A stretch of 64,000 bases of DNA from Polyangium jinanense (GTDB lineage Bacteria > Myxococcota > Polyangia > Polyangiales > Polyangiaceae). The notes under the pieces were generated by a model. It saw only the letters and a program-made list of their open reading frames with translations. It had not been told where the DNA came from and did no database searches. Location: contig NZ_JAGTJJ010000007.1 in the NCBI RefSeq assembly GCF_028435365.1, positions 248,001 through 312,000 on the forward strand. Reading direction: 5' to 3'. Position 1 is the stretch's first letter, and the number at the start of each line of letters is the position of its first letter. Shown here piece by piece: positions 30,679 through 38,559 of the stretch. Made by a program: the position numbers and the translations under genes.

Positions 30679-33198
30679 ATGACGTCGCCGCGAGGCCCTT
30701 TTTTCGACACCCTCGCGGCGCACGCGCGCTCGCGTGGACCGTTCGTCCTCGGGATCGCGCTCGTCGCGCTCCTGATCCGCGTCGCCACGAGCCCCGCGCC
30801 TCCCGCGCGCAGCGTCGAGGCGATCGCGGCCATGCTCGGCGCCTCCGTCGGCGGCTCCGTCCAGCCCGAAGATTTCGTGTGGGAAGAGCGCGGCGGGTTG
30901 GTGCACGACGCCATGATCGGTCGTCGCGTGCTGTTCATCGCGGCGCGGCCGAGTGGCCCGAATGCTACGCCCACGAACGATCTCTACCGTGCGGAGGTAC
31001 GTATCTCGCGCGGCGGTCGTCCGATCTCCGTGCGCAGGGTCGTCAACCTGACGAACACGCCGCTCGGGCACGAGCACGACCTCGTCGCGCACGGCCGATG
31101 GGCCGCGTATGCCACGAGCGCCGACGGCCTCGTCCAGGGGATCACGATCCTCGATCTCGCGGGCGACGCGGCCTCGCAGGCCGCGCGCACCCGAAGCGAG
31201 CGCCTGCGCGCCTCCGTGGAGAACTGGCTCTCCGAGGGCGCGCTGCGTGGCATCGGGGAGACCGCGGTGCTCTTCGGCGTGCCGCCCAAGGAAGCGCGCT
31301 TCGAGCTCACGGAGGACATGCTCGTCATGGCCCTCGGCGAGGCCGCGCTGCCCGCCGCGGTGACGCTCGCCGACGCCTCGGTGAACCCCGGCCTGCGCGA
31401 TGAGCACGTGCTCGCGGCGCAGCGACTCCCGCACGACGTGACCCCGTGGTCGCGGTTCCTCGAACAGACCACGCGCGAGCTCGTCGGCGAGGGCGCGGCC
31501 GGTCGCGTGAAGCGGATCTCCACGAGCGCCCGGACGATCGCCATTCGCCTGCGCGAGGCGACCGCATCGCCGCCGCCCGAGCTCCCGGCCGCGCCGCCGC
31601 CCGAGACGCCCTCGGACGAAGGTTTCCCGCCGCCGCGCGTGGCCACGAAGCGCGACCGGACCTTGCCCGGCGAGGGCCTGTGGATCCCGGCGCCCGCGGC
31701 GCATCCCTTGCCGATGAGCAAGCCCGAAGCGCCGCCCGCAATCTTCACGACGCTCGTCCGCCCCGATCCCGATCGCCCGCACGCCGTCGTGCACCTCGTC
31801 GCGATGGATGGCCGTCGCCTCGAGCTGCGCCCGATGCCCGGCACGCTCGCGCCACGCACGCCCACGGGCCTGCGCGGCGAGGGCCGCATCCCGGCCGCCG
31901 ACGTGCCCGCCGCCGTCGCCGTGTTCGCGGGCGGCCCGCCGGCAAACACGCCTCCGCTCGGCCTCGTCGTCGAGCGCCGCACCTTCCTCTCGCCGCGCCC
32001 GGATGCCTCCACGCTCGCCGTCGATCGCTTCGGCCGTCCCTCGATCGGCGCCTGGCCCTTCGGCGCGGACGTGCCCGTGGGGATTCGCTCCCTCCGGCAA
32101 ACTGGCGCGCCGCTCGTCACGTCGGGCCACATCGGAAAACTCTCCGAGGCCGATGCCGTCCTCGCCGATCGCTCGGCGCTCTGCGTGACCGAGGCGGGCC
32201 ACCTGATCTACGGCTGGGGCGAGGCCCTGCCTGCGGAGCTCCTCGCGCGCGCGCTCGTGCTCGCCGGCTGCCGCGACGCGCTCCCGCTCGCCACGAGCCC
32301 GGATCCCACGGGCATCGGCTTCTTCCAGCGAACGGGCGACGAGATCGGCGCGCGCGCGCACGTGGCCGGCATGTCCCTCGCCCCGGAGCGCGCGCTCAGC
32401 GGCTCGCCCACCGAGCTCGTCTACGTCGTCGTGCGCAAGGCGAACCCGGATGCGCCGCTGCCCGAGGGCGTCGCGTGGGAGCCGGATCTCGGCACGCAGC
32501 CTGCGCCGCTCTGGCAACCGGGCATCTACACGGCGACCGTCTCCAAGCTCGGCGCGCAGGTGCGCCTCGCGTGGTTTGCCCCCGAGCGCTTCACCTTCCA
32601 CATCCGCGCCGGCGAGAAGGAGCTCTCGCACCGCTTCGGCGGCACCTTCCCGGCCGCGCTCTCCGACGCCGAGCGACCCCACGTCCTCGCCGCCACAGGC
32701 CTCGGCACGGGCCGCCGCAAGGGCCCGCGTGGCCTCGCCATCGACGGCTCCATCGGCCTCAAGTTCGGCCCCGGCGCCGGCGTGCTCGTCGTCGGCGACG
32801 GCCCCGTGCGCATCGACAAAAGCGAAGCCTTCACGCCCACGCCCGACGCCGACGCGACCGAGCTTCCTCTCACCGCGGACGAAGGCCGACCTCTCCCCGA
32901 GGCGCGTGTCGTCGGCTCGATGCGCCCGCGCACGGCCCTCTGCGCGTTCGGCGACGGCGCGGTCCTCCTCGCGTCGACCACCTTCGACACGGACGAGGCC
33001 ACGACCGAGGCGCTCGTGGACGCTGGCTGCACGCGTGTCGTGGCGCTCGATCGCGGCGCGCACCTCAACGCTTTCGTCCACCGCGCTGGCGGCGACACGC
33101 CGCCCGAGGCGCGTTACGAGCAGACGACGCTCTACGCCCTCGAGAGCCCCATGCGGGGCCGCGCGTCCACGTTGATCGATTCTACGAAAGCAAACTAG
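30679..33198 (+). CDS. Large membrane-anchored protein with possible phosphodiester glycosidase-like repeats
   Basis: An 839-residue protein with an N-terminal membrane helix (FVLGIALVALLIRVATS, about 22-38) and an exported remainder. It contains a Pro-rich break near 310 (PPPELPAAPPPETP). Two segments have the pattern 'Arg/Ser-x-ALC, strand, x-LLARAL/ TTEALVDAGC, x-LDRG' : ADRSALCVTEAGHLIYGWGE near 500 and RTALCAFGDGAVLLASTTF near 755, the second followed by DAGCTRVVALDRGAHLNAFV. This resembles the phosphodiester glycosidase (NAGPA, DUF2233) core, but the key residues cannot be assigned. It follows the Kal-Kce gene by 34 bp. Function not known. Confidence 0.55.
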   Translation: MTSPRGPFFDTLAAHARSRGPFVLGIALVALLIRVATSPAPPARSVEAIAAMLGASVGGSVQPEDFVWEERGGLVHDAMIGRRVLFIAARPSGPNATPTNDLYRAEVRISRGGRPISVRRVVNLTNTPLGHEHDLVAHGRWAAYATSADGLVQGITILDLAGDAASQAARTRSERLRASVENWLSEGALRGIGETAVLFGVPPKEARFELTEDMLVMALGEAALPAAVTLADASVNPGLRDEHVLAAQRLPHDVTPWSRFLEQTTRELVGEGAAGRVKRISTSARTIAIRLREATASPPPELPAAPPPETPSDEGFPPPRVATKRDRTLPGEGLWIPAPAAHPLPMSKPEAPPAIFTTLVRPDPDRPHAVVHLVAMDGRRLELRPMPGTLAPRTPTGLRGEGRIPAADVPAAVAVFAGGPPANTPPLGLVVERRTFLSPRPDASTLAVDRFGRPSIGAWPFGADVPVGIRSLRQTGAPLVTSGHIGKLSEADAVLADRSALCVTEAGHLIYGWGEALPAELLARALVLAGCRDALPLATSPDPTGIGFFQRTGDEIGARAHVAGMSLAPERALSGSPTELVYVVVRKANPDAPLPEGVAWEPDLGTQPAPLWQPGIYTATVSKLGAQVRLAWFAPERFTFHIRAGEKELSHRFGGTFPAALSDAERPHVLAATGLGTGRRKGPRGLAIDGSIGLKFGPGAGVLVVGDGPVRIDKSEAFTPTPDADATELPLTADEGRPLPEARVVGSMRPRTALCAFGDGAVLLASTTFDTDEATTEALVDAGCTRVVALDRGAHLNAFVHRAGGDTPPEARYEQTTLYALESPMRGRASTLIDSTKAN

Positions 33199-33207
33199 TT
33201 GCGTGCG

Positions 33208-33231
33208 CCCCTCTTCCGAGCGGGAGAGGGG
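33208..33231. terminator. Hairpin between convergent genes
   Basis: CCCCTCTTCCG (33208-33218) and CGGGAGAGGGG (33221-33231) pair with one T-G pair. It sits in the 40-bp gap between the stops of two convergent genes. No T-run is present, so a factor-dependent or bidirectional terminator is likely. Confidence 0.5.
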
Positions 33232-33238
33232 AGTGCGG

Positions 33239-33961
33239 CTAGGCCGCGGCCGCGGCGCGCTGGATGAGGATCTTCAGCCGCCCGAGGGCGCGCGCGTGGA
33301 GCTGCGACACGCGCGGCTCGCTCACGCCGAGGTGCGCGCCGATGTCCTTCAGCTTCACGCCGTCGAAGTAGTGCATCCCGACGATCTGCCGCTCGCGCTC
33401 GGGGAGCTGCTCCATCGCCCGGAAGAGCGCGCGGTACGACTCGCGGGCCTCGTATGCCGCTGCCGGATCCTCGTCCTCGGCGATGAGGTGCACCTGCTCC
33501 TCCATCGGCGTGAGCTCGTGCAGGCTCACGAGGCACGTCGGCCGCGCGGTACTCGAGTCGCCCTCTCGCGCGGCCGTCACGGCGGCGCGCCTTCGCCGGC
33601 TCAGCCAGTCCTGGGCGCGCAGCTCGTCCACCACGGCGCCGCGGATGCGCATGCGCGCGTACCACTCGAACGTCTCGCCCCCGTTGCCACCGTTTCTGCG
33701 GAGCGAGTCGAGCAGCCCGAACACGCCTGCGGCGAGCAGGTCGTCCCGCAGCACGTTGGCCGGCAGTCGCCGCGCGATCTGCGCGACGATCTGGTTCACG
33801 AGCGGCAGGTAGCTCTTGAGGGTTTGCGCGCACACCGGTGCCAGGCTCCCCTCTTGGAGCGCGCGCGCTCGTCGAGGTCTCACGTCGGACACCGGGCCTT
33901 CGGGGATCGAGCGGCGACTGACCATGCTGGCGGGCTCTTGCGGGGCGCAGGGCGACACCAT
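33239..33961 (-). CDS. FliA/WhiG-type sigma-70 family sigma factor
   Basis: About 240 residues. Region 2 is clear (YLPLVNQIVAQIARRLPANV, DDLLAAGVFGLLDSLRR, FEWYARMRIRGAVVDELRAQ with DWLSRRRR), and region 4 has ALFRAMEQLPERERQIVGMH, YFDGVKLKDIGAHLGVSEPR and VSQLHARALGRLK. This order and the RIRGAVVDELR motif mark the FliA/WhiG branch. No flagellar gene is near, and myxobacteria lack flagella, so it likely has another regulon. The start is uncertain: ATGs at 34048, 33961 and 33925 are in frame; 33961 gives the usual family length. A 12-13 bp direct repeat lies upstream at 34187-34220. Confidence 0.85.
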   Translation of the reverse strand: MVSPCAPQEPASMVSRRSIPEGPVSDVRPRRARALQEGSLAPVCAQTLKSYLPLVNQIVAQIARRLPANVLRDDLLAAGVFGLLDSLRRNGGNGGETFEWYARMRIRGAVVDELRAQDWLSRRRRAAVTAAREGDSSTARPTCLVSLHELTPMEEQVHLIAEDEDPAAAYEARESYRALFRAMEQLPERERQIVGMHYFDGVKLKDIGAHLGVSEPRVSQLHARALGRLKILIQRAAAAA

Positions 33962-34186
33962 GGCCGTGCACCCGCTCAGATCCGCCTGGGTGATGACGGT
34001 CGCGTCTCGTTCCTGAACATCCTGTCGGTGGAAGTAGGACTGCTGCATCTGTTCAGGGACCTCGTGATGTAAGCAACGTTCGTGGCACATCCTTGTGAGG
34101 TGGCAAGGAACGGCTCGTCCCAAACGTACACTGGTCCCGTCCTCCAGAGAAGGACCGCAAACGAATCTACACCACGCATTCTGCAC

Positions 34187-34220
34187 CAGGAAATTCCCTC
34201 AGACTATCAGGAAAATCCCT
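34187..34220. promoter_or_regulatory. Direct repeat upstream of the sigma factor gene
   Basis: CAGGAAATTCCCT (34187-34199) and CAGGAAAATCCCT (34208-34220) differ at one base and start 21 bp apart, two helical turns, which suits two protein monomers on one DNA face. The region is AT-richer than its surroundings. It lies upstream of the sigma factor gene and just after the stop of the LysM gene. Confidence 0.4.
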
Positions 34221-34226
34221 ACGGTT

Positions 34227-34256
34227 GCCCCGCCGGGGCTGGGTCAGTTCTGACCC
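34227..34256 (-). terminator. Paired hairpins at the end of the LysM peptidase gene
   Basis: GGGTCAG and CTGACCC (34241-34256) form a perfect stem that covers the stop codon. GCCCC and GGGGC (34227-34239) form a second one just after it. There is no T-run. Termination is possible but unproved. Confidence 0.35.
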
Positions 34257-35344
34257 GCCTTCGGCGCGTTTCGAGGCGTCGGATCCTGCGTGCTGGAGTT
34301 TCCAGTTGAAGGATCAACGACTTGCGAAGGGGGGGGATGGGTATCCCCGGACCCACCTCCCTGCGTGGGGGGTGTAGGCGGCGTTTCTTTTCCTGCCCCA
34401 CCGGGGGCAGGGGTTGCGCCCGAAGGCGCTTGATCCACGTCCGCGGTCGACTCGTCCGCCGAAGCTTGGGCCACGGGGGAATCGTAGCGGGGGGCCTCAC
34501 CTGGCCTGGAGTAGTCGATCCAGAAGGCCTTCGTGGTTCGAACGTCGAGGTGAACGAATGTGCTGTTCGGGTAGTAACCTACCCCAGCATTGCGGAAGGT
34601 CCGACAGAAATCGCGCAGCATCGTGTTCGGCACGCCCTCGATGCTGAAATCGATCGCCCTGCCCAGGTTGTGGTTGGAGTGCTTGGTGTACTGGGTGGGG
34701 GAATAGGGGCGGAACCCACTCGTGATGTGGATCGTGCGCCCGCCGAAGTGATCACTCACCATGCCGATCAGCGTTGCGAGGCGCGGATCGATCGCGGTCT
34801 TCGCGCCTGAAGGCCCGTGCCGCATCATCTTGCCGAGCCCCGTGAGCGCCGACGGCACGAGCCGCCCGTGCTTCGTGAGCAGCTGCGTCTCGAGCCGATC
34901 GGTACCGCGCACGAGCTTCACGAACCCCGGCCGCTTCGGCTTCATCACGAGCGGCTCGGGCTTCGCGGGTTTCGCGTCGCCCTTCTTTTTTCCCTTGCCA
35001 GCGGCGGCGTTCTCCTTCGTGTCCGCCTTCTTGCTGTCCTTCTTCGCTCGTTCCGCCGCCGCCTTCTTCGCGGCCTCCGCTTCTTTCCCCTTTTCGGGGA
35101 TCACGAGCTCCTGACCCGGCTTGAGAAGCTGCCCAGGTCGCAGCCCGTTTGCCGCTCGGATCGCGTCCACCGTCGTGCGATACCGCTTGGCGATCTGGAC
35201 GAGCACCTGCCCCTTGGCAACGACGTGAACGACGTCCCCCGCCTCGGCGTATACTGAGGTGAGCGCGACCGCGGCGCCGGCCAGCAAGGCCACGCAGCGG
35301 AGCCGGAACGAAGATCGAGCCGGTTTCGAGGCGAAAGCGTCCAT
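34244..35344 (-). CDS. LysM protein with M15/DUF882-type murein peptidase domain
   Basis: A 366-residue exported protein. A signal peptide (LRCVALLAGAAVALTSVYAEA) leads to one LysM domain (HVVAKGQVLVQIAKRYRTTV to LKPGQELVIP, about 38-85), a Lys/Ala-rich charged linker (KKAAAERAKKDSKKADTKE), and a YcbK/DUF882 M15-like domain with ITSGFRPYSPTQYTKHSNH, GRAIDFSIEGV and TFVHLDVR. The H-x(6)-D and HLD motifs are the zinc ligands of this family. The tail is Pro/Gly/Ser-rich. Likely binds and trims peptidoglycan. The start is ATG 35344; a TTG five codons up is possible. Divergent from pilM, with which it could help place the pilus machine. Confidence 0.8.
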   Translation of the reverse strand: MDAFASKPARSSFRLRCVALLAGAAVALTSVYAEAGDVVHVVAKGQVLVQIAKRYRTTVDAIRAANGLRPGQLLKPGQELVIPEKGKEAEAAKKAAAERAKKDSKKADTKENAAAGKGKKKGDAKPAKPEPLVMKPKRPGFVKLVRGTDRLETQLLTKHGRLVPSALTGLGKMMRHGPSGAKTAIDPRLATLIGMVSDHFGGRTIHITSGFRPYSPTQYTKHSNHNLGRAIDFSIEGVPNTMLRDFCRTFRNAGVGYYPNSTFVHLDVRTTKAFWIDYSRPGEAPRYDSPVAQASADESTADVDQAPSGATPAPGGAGKETPPTPPTQGGGSGDTHPPPSQVVDPSTGNSSTQDPTPRNAPKAGQN

Positions 35345-35547
35345 GTGTGATGTGTTCAACGTTGCCCGGGGGCTCCCTACGAACGCGCACCCAAGGCTGT
35401 CTTACCTTCGGTACGCGGAACCGTGCGATGCGTAAAGCACTATTTTGGCCGCGGATTGGCGGCGGTGCGATGCTGGCTCCGACCCCCTCCCGGGGTCTGG
35501 CCGGCGGAGCCCTCCCGCGCCGCAGCTGCGAGGACCAGGACTGATCG

Positions 35548-36606
35548 ATGGCGGACGGAAACAACCTGGTGGGCGTCGACATCGGTTCGAGCGCCATCAA
35601 GGTGTGCCAGCTCAAGGAAGGGCGCAAAGGGCTGTCGTTGGTCCGGGCCGGCTACTGCCCGCTGCCGCCGCAGAGCATCGTCGACGGCCACGTGATGAAC
35701 GCCTCGGCGATCGTCGCGGCCGTGGGCCGGGCGCTCGCGGACGCGAAGATCAAGCAGCGCGAGGTGGCGCTGAGCATCAGCGGCCAGGCCGTGATCATCC
35801 GCAAGATCACGGTGCCGCTCATGACCCAGAGCGAGCTCGACGAACAGATCCAGTGGGAGGCGGAGCAGCACATCCCCTTCGACATCAAGGACGTGCACGT
35901 CGACTACGAGGTGCTCCGTCGCCGGCCCGAAGCGGGGCAGATGGATCTTCTGCTCGTCGCCGCAAAGCGCGAAGAGGTCAGCGACTACCTGGAGATCGCG
36001 CGACAAGCAAAGTTGAAGCCTCTCGTCCTCGACATCGACGCCTTCACTGTCCAGAACCTCTTCGAGTACGGCCGCGGCATCCCCGCCGATCAGACGTTCG
36101 CGATCATCAACGTCGGCGCCTCGCTCACCTCGATCAACATCGTCTCGCGTGGCGCGAGCTCGTTCACGCGCGACATCCCGAACGCGGGCAACTACGTCAC
36201 CGAGCAGATCCAGAAACAGCTCGGCGTCACGTTCGAACAGGCCGAGGAGCTCAAGTGCCAGAGCGTGGCGCAGCCCTTCGGCCCGACGGCCCAGGTGCCG
36301 CCGATCGTCGACGCCGTTTGCGACACGATCGCCGGCGAGATCCAGCGCTCGCTCGACTTCTTCCTCGCCACGAGCGGCGAGCCCGAGATGCACCGGATCT
36401 ACCTCACGGGCGGCACCTCGAACCTGCCGGCGCTACCGGCGGCGATCTCGCGGCGCTCGCGCGTGCAGGTGGAGCTGCTCCAGCCGCTCGAGCGTGTGTC
36501 CGTCGAGGGCAAGGACGTCAGCGCCGACATGCTCCGCACCCGCGGCTCGCAGCTCTGCGTGGCCCTGGGTCTCGCCATGCGCAAAGACAAGGAGAAGCGC
36601 GCGTGA
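35548..36606 (+). CDS. pilM: Type IV pilus inner-membrane platform protein PilM
   Basis: A 352-residue FtsA/actin-like ATPase. N-terminal NLVGVDIGSSAIKVCQLKEG is the ATPase phosphate-1 motif, followed by the PilM features LSISGQAVIIRKITVP, QWEAEQHIPFDIKDVHVDYEV, INVGASLTSINIVS and YLTGGTSNLPALPAAI. PilM forms a cytoplasmic ring that binds the PilN N-terminus and links the motor to PilN/PilO. It begins the cluster pilM-N-O-P-Q; its TGA overlaps the GTG start of pilN. Length is usual for the family. Confidence 0.95.
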   Translation: MADGNNLVGVDIGSSAIKVCQLKEGRKGLSLVRAGYCPLPPQSIVDGHVMNASAIVAAVGRALADAKIKQREVALSISGQAVIIRKITVPLMTQSELDEQIQWEAEQHIPFDIKDVHVDYEVLRRRPEAGQMDLLLVAAKREEVSDYLEIARQAKLKPLVLDIDAFTVQNLFEYGRGIPADQTFAIINVGASLTSINIVSRGASSFTRDIPNAGNYVTEQIQKQLGVTFEQAEELKCQSVAQPFGPTAQVPPIVDAVCDTIAGEIQRSLDFFLATSGEPEMHRIYLTGGTSNLPALPAAISRRSRVQVELLQPLERVSVEGKDVSADMLRTRGSQLCVALGLAMRKDKEKRA

Positions 36607-37241
36607 TCCGGATCAACCTCCTTCCGCACAAGCGCGGCGCGGCGATGGGGGCCCCGAGCCAGCGCTGGCTCGTCGTCGTGCTCGCCGTGGTGCTGCTCGA
36701 GATCGTGGGGCTCTTCCTCTTCTACCAGTCGAAGCGCGAGGAGCTCGACGCGCAGAACCGCACGAACGCGCAGCTCAAGAGCCAGATCGACGACATCAAG
36801 CGCCTCGTCGCCGATCACGACGAGCTCAAGAAGGCCCTCGCCGTCCTACGCGCGCGCGAAGAGGCGATCGCGAAGCTCCAGGCGGGCCGCACCGGGCCGA
36901 CCGCGGTCTTGCTCGAGCTCGCGCAGATCATGACGACCGGCAAGGGGCCCTCGGCCGATCCGGACAAACTCGCGAAGCTGCGCAAGGACAACCCCCTCGC
37001 CGTCTTCAACCCGGCCTGGGACTCGCGCAGGCTCTGGCTCACGGGCTACCTCGAAGGACAGCGCACGGTGCGCGTCGAGGGCCTCGCGCGCGACGGCAAC
37101 GACGTCTACGAGCTCGCGCAGCGGCTCAAGCTCTCGCCCTACTTCTACGAGGTCACACTTTTGCCGGGAAAGAAGGACGAGGACCGCGTCTCGAAGATCG
37201 ATCTCGTGAGCTTCGCGCTCCAGCTCAAGGTGAGGTACTGA
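36603..37241 (+). CDS. pilN: Type IV pilus assembly protein PilN
   Basis: A 212-residue inner-membrane protein. It begins VIRINLLPHKRGAA, the INLLP motif that docks into PilM, then one membrane helix (WLVVVLAVVLLEIVGLFLFY, about 23-42), a periplasmic coiled coil (KREELDAQNRTNAQLKSQID), and a ferredoxin-like domain ending in SFALQLKVRY. The start is a GTG that overlaps the pilM stop by four bases (GTGA). PilN pairs with PilO to form the alignment complex across the periplasm. Confidence 0.93.
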   Translation: MIRINLLPHKRGAAMGAPSQRWLVVVLAVVLLEIVGLFLFYQSKREELDAQNRTNAQLKSQIDDIKRLVADHDELKKALAVLRAREEAIAKLQAGRTGPTAVLLELAQIMTTGKGPSADPDKLAKLRKDNPLAVFNPAWDSRRLWLTGYLEGQRTVRVEGLARDGNDVYELAQRLKLSPYFYEVTLLPGKKDEDRVSKIDLVSFALQLKVRY

Positions 37242-37885
37242 TGGCCGCCAAAGCACCCGCGGCGGGCAGCTCGTCGCTCGATCGCCTGCCCCTTGCCGGA
37301 AAGATTGGTGTCGGCCTCCTCTTCCTGACGCTCGTCGGCGCGCTCTTCTTCGTCTTCGTCTACGAGGACCTCTCGAACGAGCTCGCCGCCGCCAAGCAAC
37401 GCGAAGGCACGCTCCGCGGCGAGCTGCGCGCGGCCGAGGCCGTGAGGGATGCCTACCAGAAGGACCGCGACGAGAAGATCCGCAGCGAAGCGCGCGCCGA
37501 GCAGACGAAGAAGATCCTGCCCGACGAGCCCGAGACGCCCGCGTTCCTCGCCTCGCTCCAGCAGACGGCTACCATCGCCGGCGTGAACCTCACGAGCTGG
37601 ACGCCCGTCGACGAGATCCCGCAAGAGTTCTTCGCGAAGGTGCCGATGAAGCTCACGCTCACCGGCCGCTACCACCAGATCGCAAAGTTCTTCCACGGCG
37701 TGGGGCAGATCGACCGCATCATCAACATGGAAGACATCCAGATGAAGCTGTCGACGAAGAACGGCACGGTGAAGCCCGAGAACCCCGGCGAGCCGGAGGT
37801 CAACGTCGAGTGCCTCGCGACCGCGTTCCGCGCCCTCCGGCTCGACGGCAAGGACGGCGCGAAGCGCAGGGGGACCGGCAAATGA
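37241..37885 (+). CDS. pilO: Type IV pilus assembly protein PilO
   Basis: A 214-residue protein with one membrane helix (GKIGVGLLFLTLVGALFFVF, about 20-40), a coiled coil (LSNELAAAKQREGTLRGELR) and a ferredoxin-like domain (FLASLQQTATIAGVNLTSW, MKLTLTGRYHQIAKFFHGVG, NMEDIQMKL), all typical of PilO. The ATG at 37241 overlaps the pilN stop by one base (TGATG), and the end overlaps the pilP start (ATGA). It forms heterodimers with PilN in the periplasm and contacts PilP. Confidence 0.93.
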   Translation: MAAKAPAAGSSSLDRLPLAGKIGVGLLFLTLVGALFFVFVYEDLSNELAAAKQREGTLRGELRAAEAVRDAYQKDRDEKIRSEARAEQTKKILPDEPETPAFLASLQQTATIAGVNLTSWTPVDEIPQEFFAKVPMKLTLTGRYHQIAKFFHGVGQIDRIINMEDIQMKLSTKNGTVKPENPGEPEVNVECLATAFRALRLDGKDGAKRRGTGK

Positions 37886-38514
37886 AGCGCGCGCGTTCGC
37901 TCTTCTGGCTCCTCTTCGCCGCGCTCGTGCTCATCGTGTTCGCCTCCGGCTGCGAGGAAGACGAGCTCTGGGTGCCGCCGCCGAGCGCGACTCCATCGCC
38001 CGGCGCTGCGCCCGACGGCGGCGTGGGCACGGACGGCGGGCCGCAGACGGCCGCGAAGAAAGATCAGCCGGAGCTGCCGCAACGGGAGTTCGTCGAGGCC
38101 GACTTCACCGAGACCGAGAAGAACCGCGACCCGTTCCGCGGCTTCGCGAGCGTGTTCGCGCAGCAAGCCAAGGGCCGCGCCGTCGTGCAGCGGACGGTGG
38201 TGATCGAGCGGTACGCGCTCGACGAGCTCAAGCTCTCCGGCCTCGTCACGCGCTCGCAGCCCCGCGCGCTCTTCATCGACCCCGCCAACGTCGGGTGGGT
38301 CGTCAAGGTCGGCGATTACGTGGGCAAGCCCGAGATCGTGCGCACCGGCGGGCCCGCGGGGATCGACGTCGCCATCAACTGGCGCGTCGATCGTATTCGC
38401 GAGGGGGATGTCGTCTTTGTTCGCGAGGACCCGGCACACCCGGAAATTGCCCCCGTTACGCGCGTGATCGCGCTCTTCCCCGAGGAAAACGCCGGGAACG
38501 AAGCCCGGCGGTAG
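37882..38514 (+). CDS. pilP: Type IV pilus lipoprotein PilP
   Basis: A 210-residue lipoprotein: signal MKRARSLFWLLFAALVLIVF to the lipobox FASGC, then an unstructured Pro/Ala-rich linker. The PilP family core follows, with FTETEKNRDPFRGFAS, ERYALDELKLSGLVTR, RALFIDPANVGWVVKVGDYV and IREGDVVFVRE. PilP connects the PilN/PilO complex to the N0 domain of the PilQ secretin. The ATG overlaps the pilO stop (ATGA). The pilQ start is 46 bp downstream. Confidence 0.93.
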   Translation: MKRARSLFWLLFAALVLIVFASGCEEDELWVPPPSATPSPGAAPDGGVGTDGGPQTAAKKDQPELPQREFVEADFTETEKNRDPFRGFASVFAQQAKGRAVVQRTVVIERYALDELKLSGLVTRSQPRALFIDPANVGWVVKVGDYVGKPEIVRTGGPAGIDVAINWRVDRIREGDVVFVREDPAHPEIAPVTRVIALFPEENAGNEARR

Positions 38515-38559
38515 CGACGAATTGGGCCCCCTTCGCGCGGTTTGGGTAGGATCGGGGGC

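Noticed and set aside
33239..33961. Part of a flagellar gene cluster
   Set aside because: No flagellar structural or chemotaxis gene is near; only the sigma factor class suggests it.
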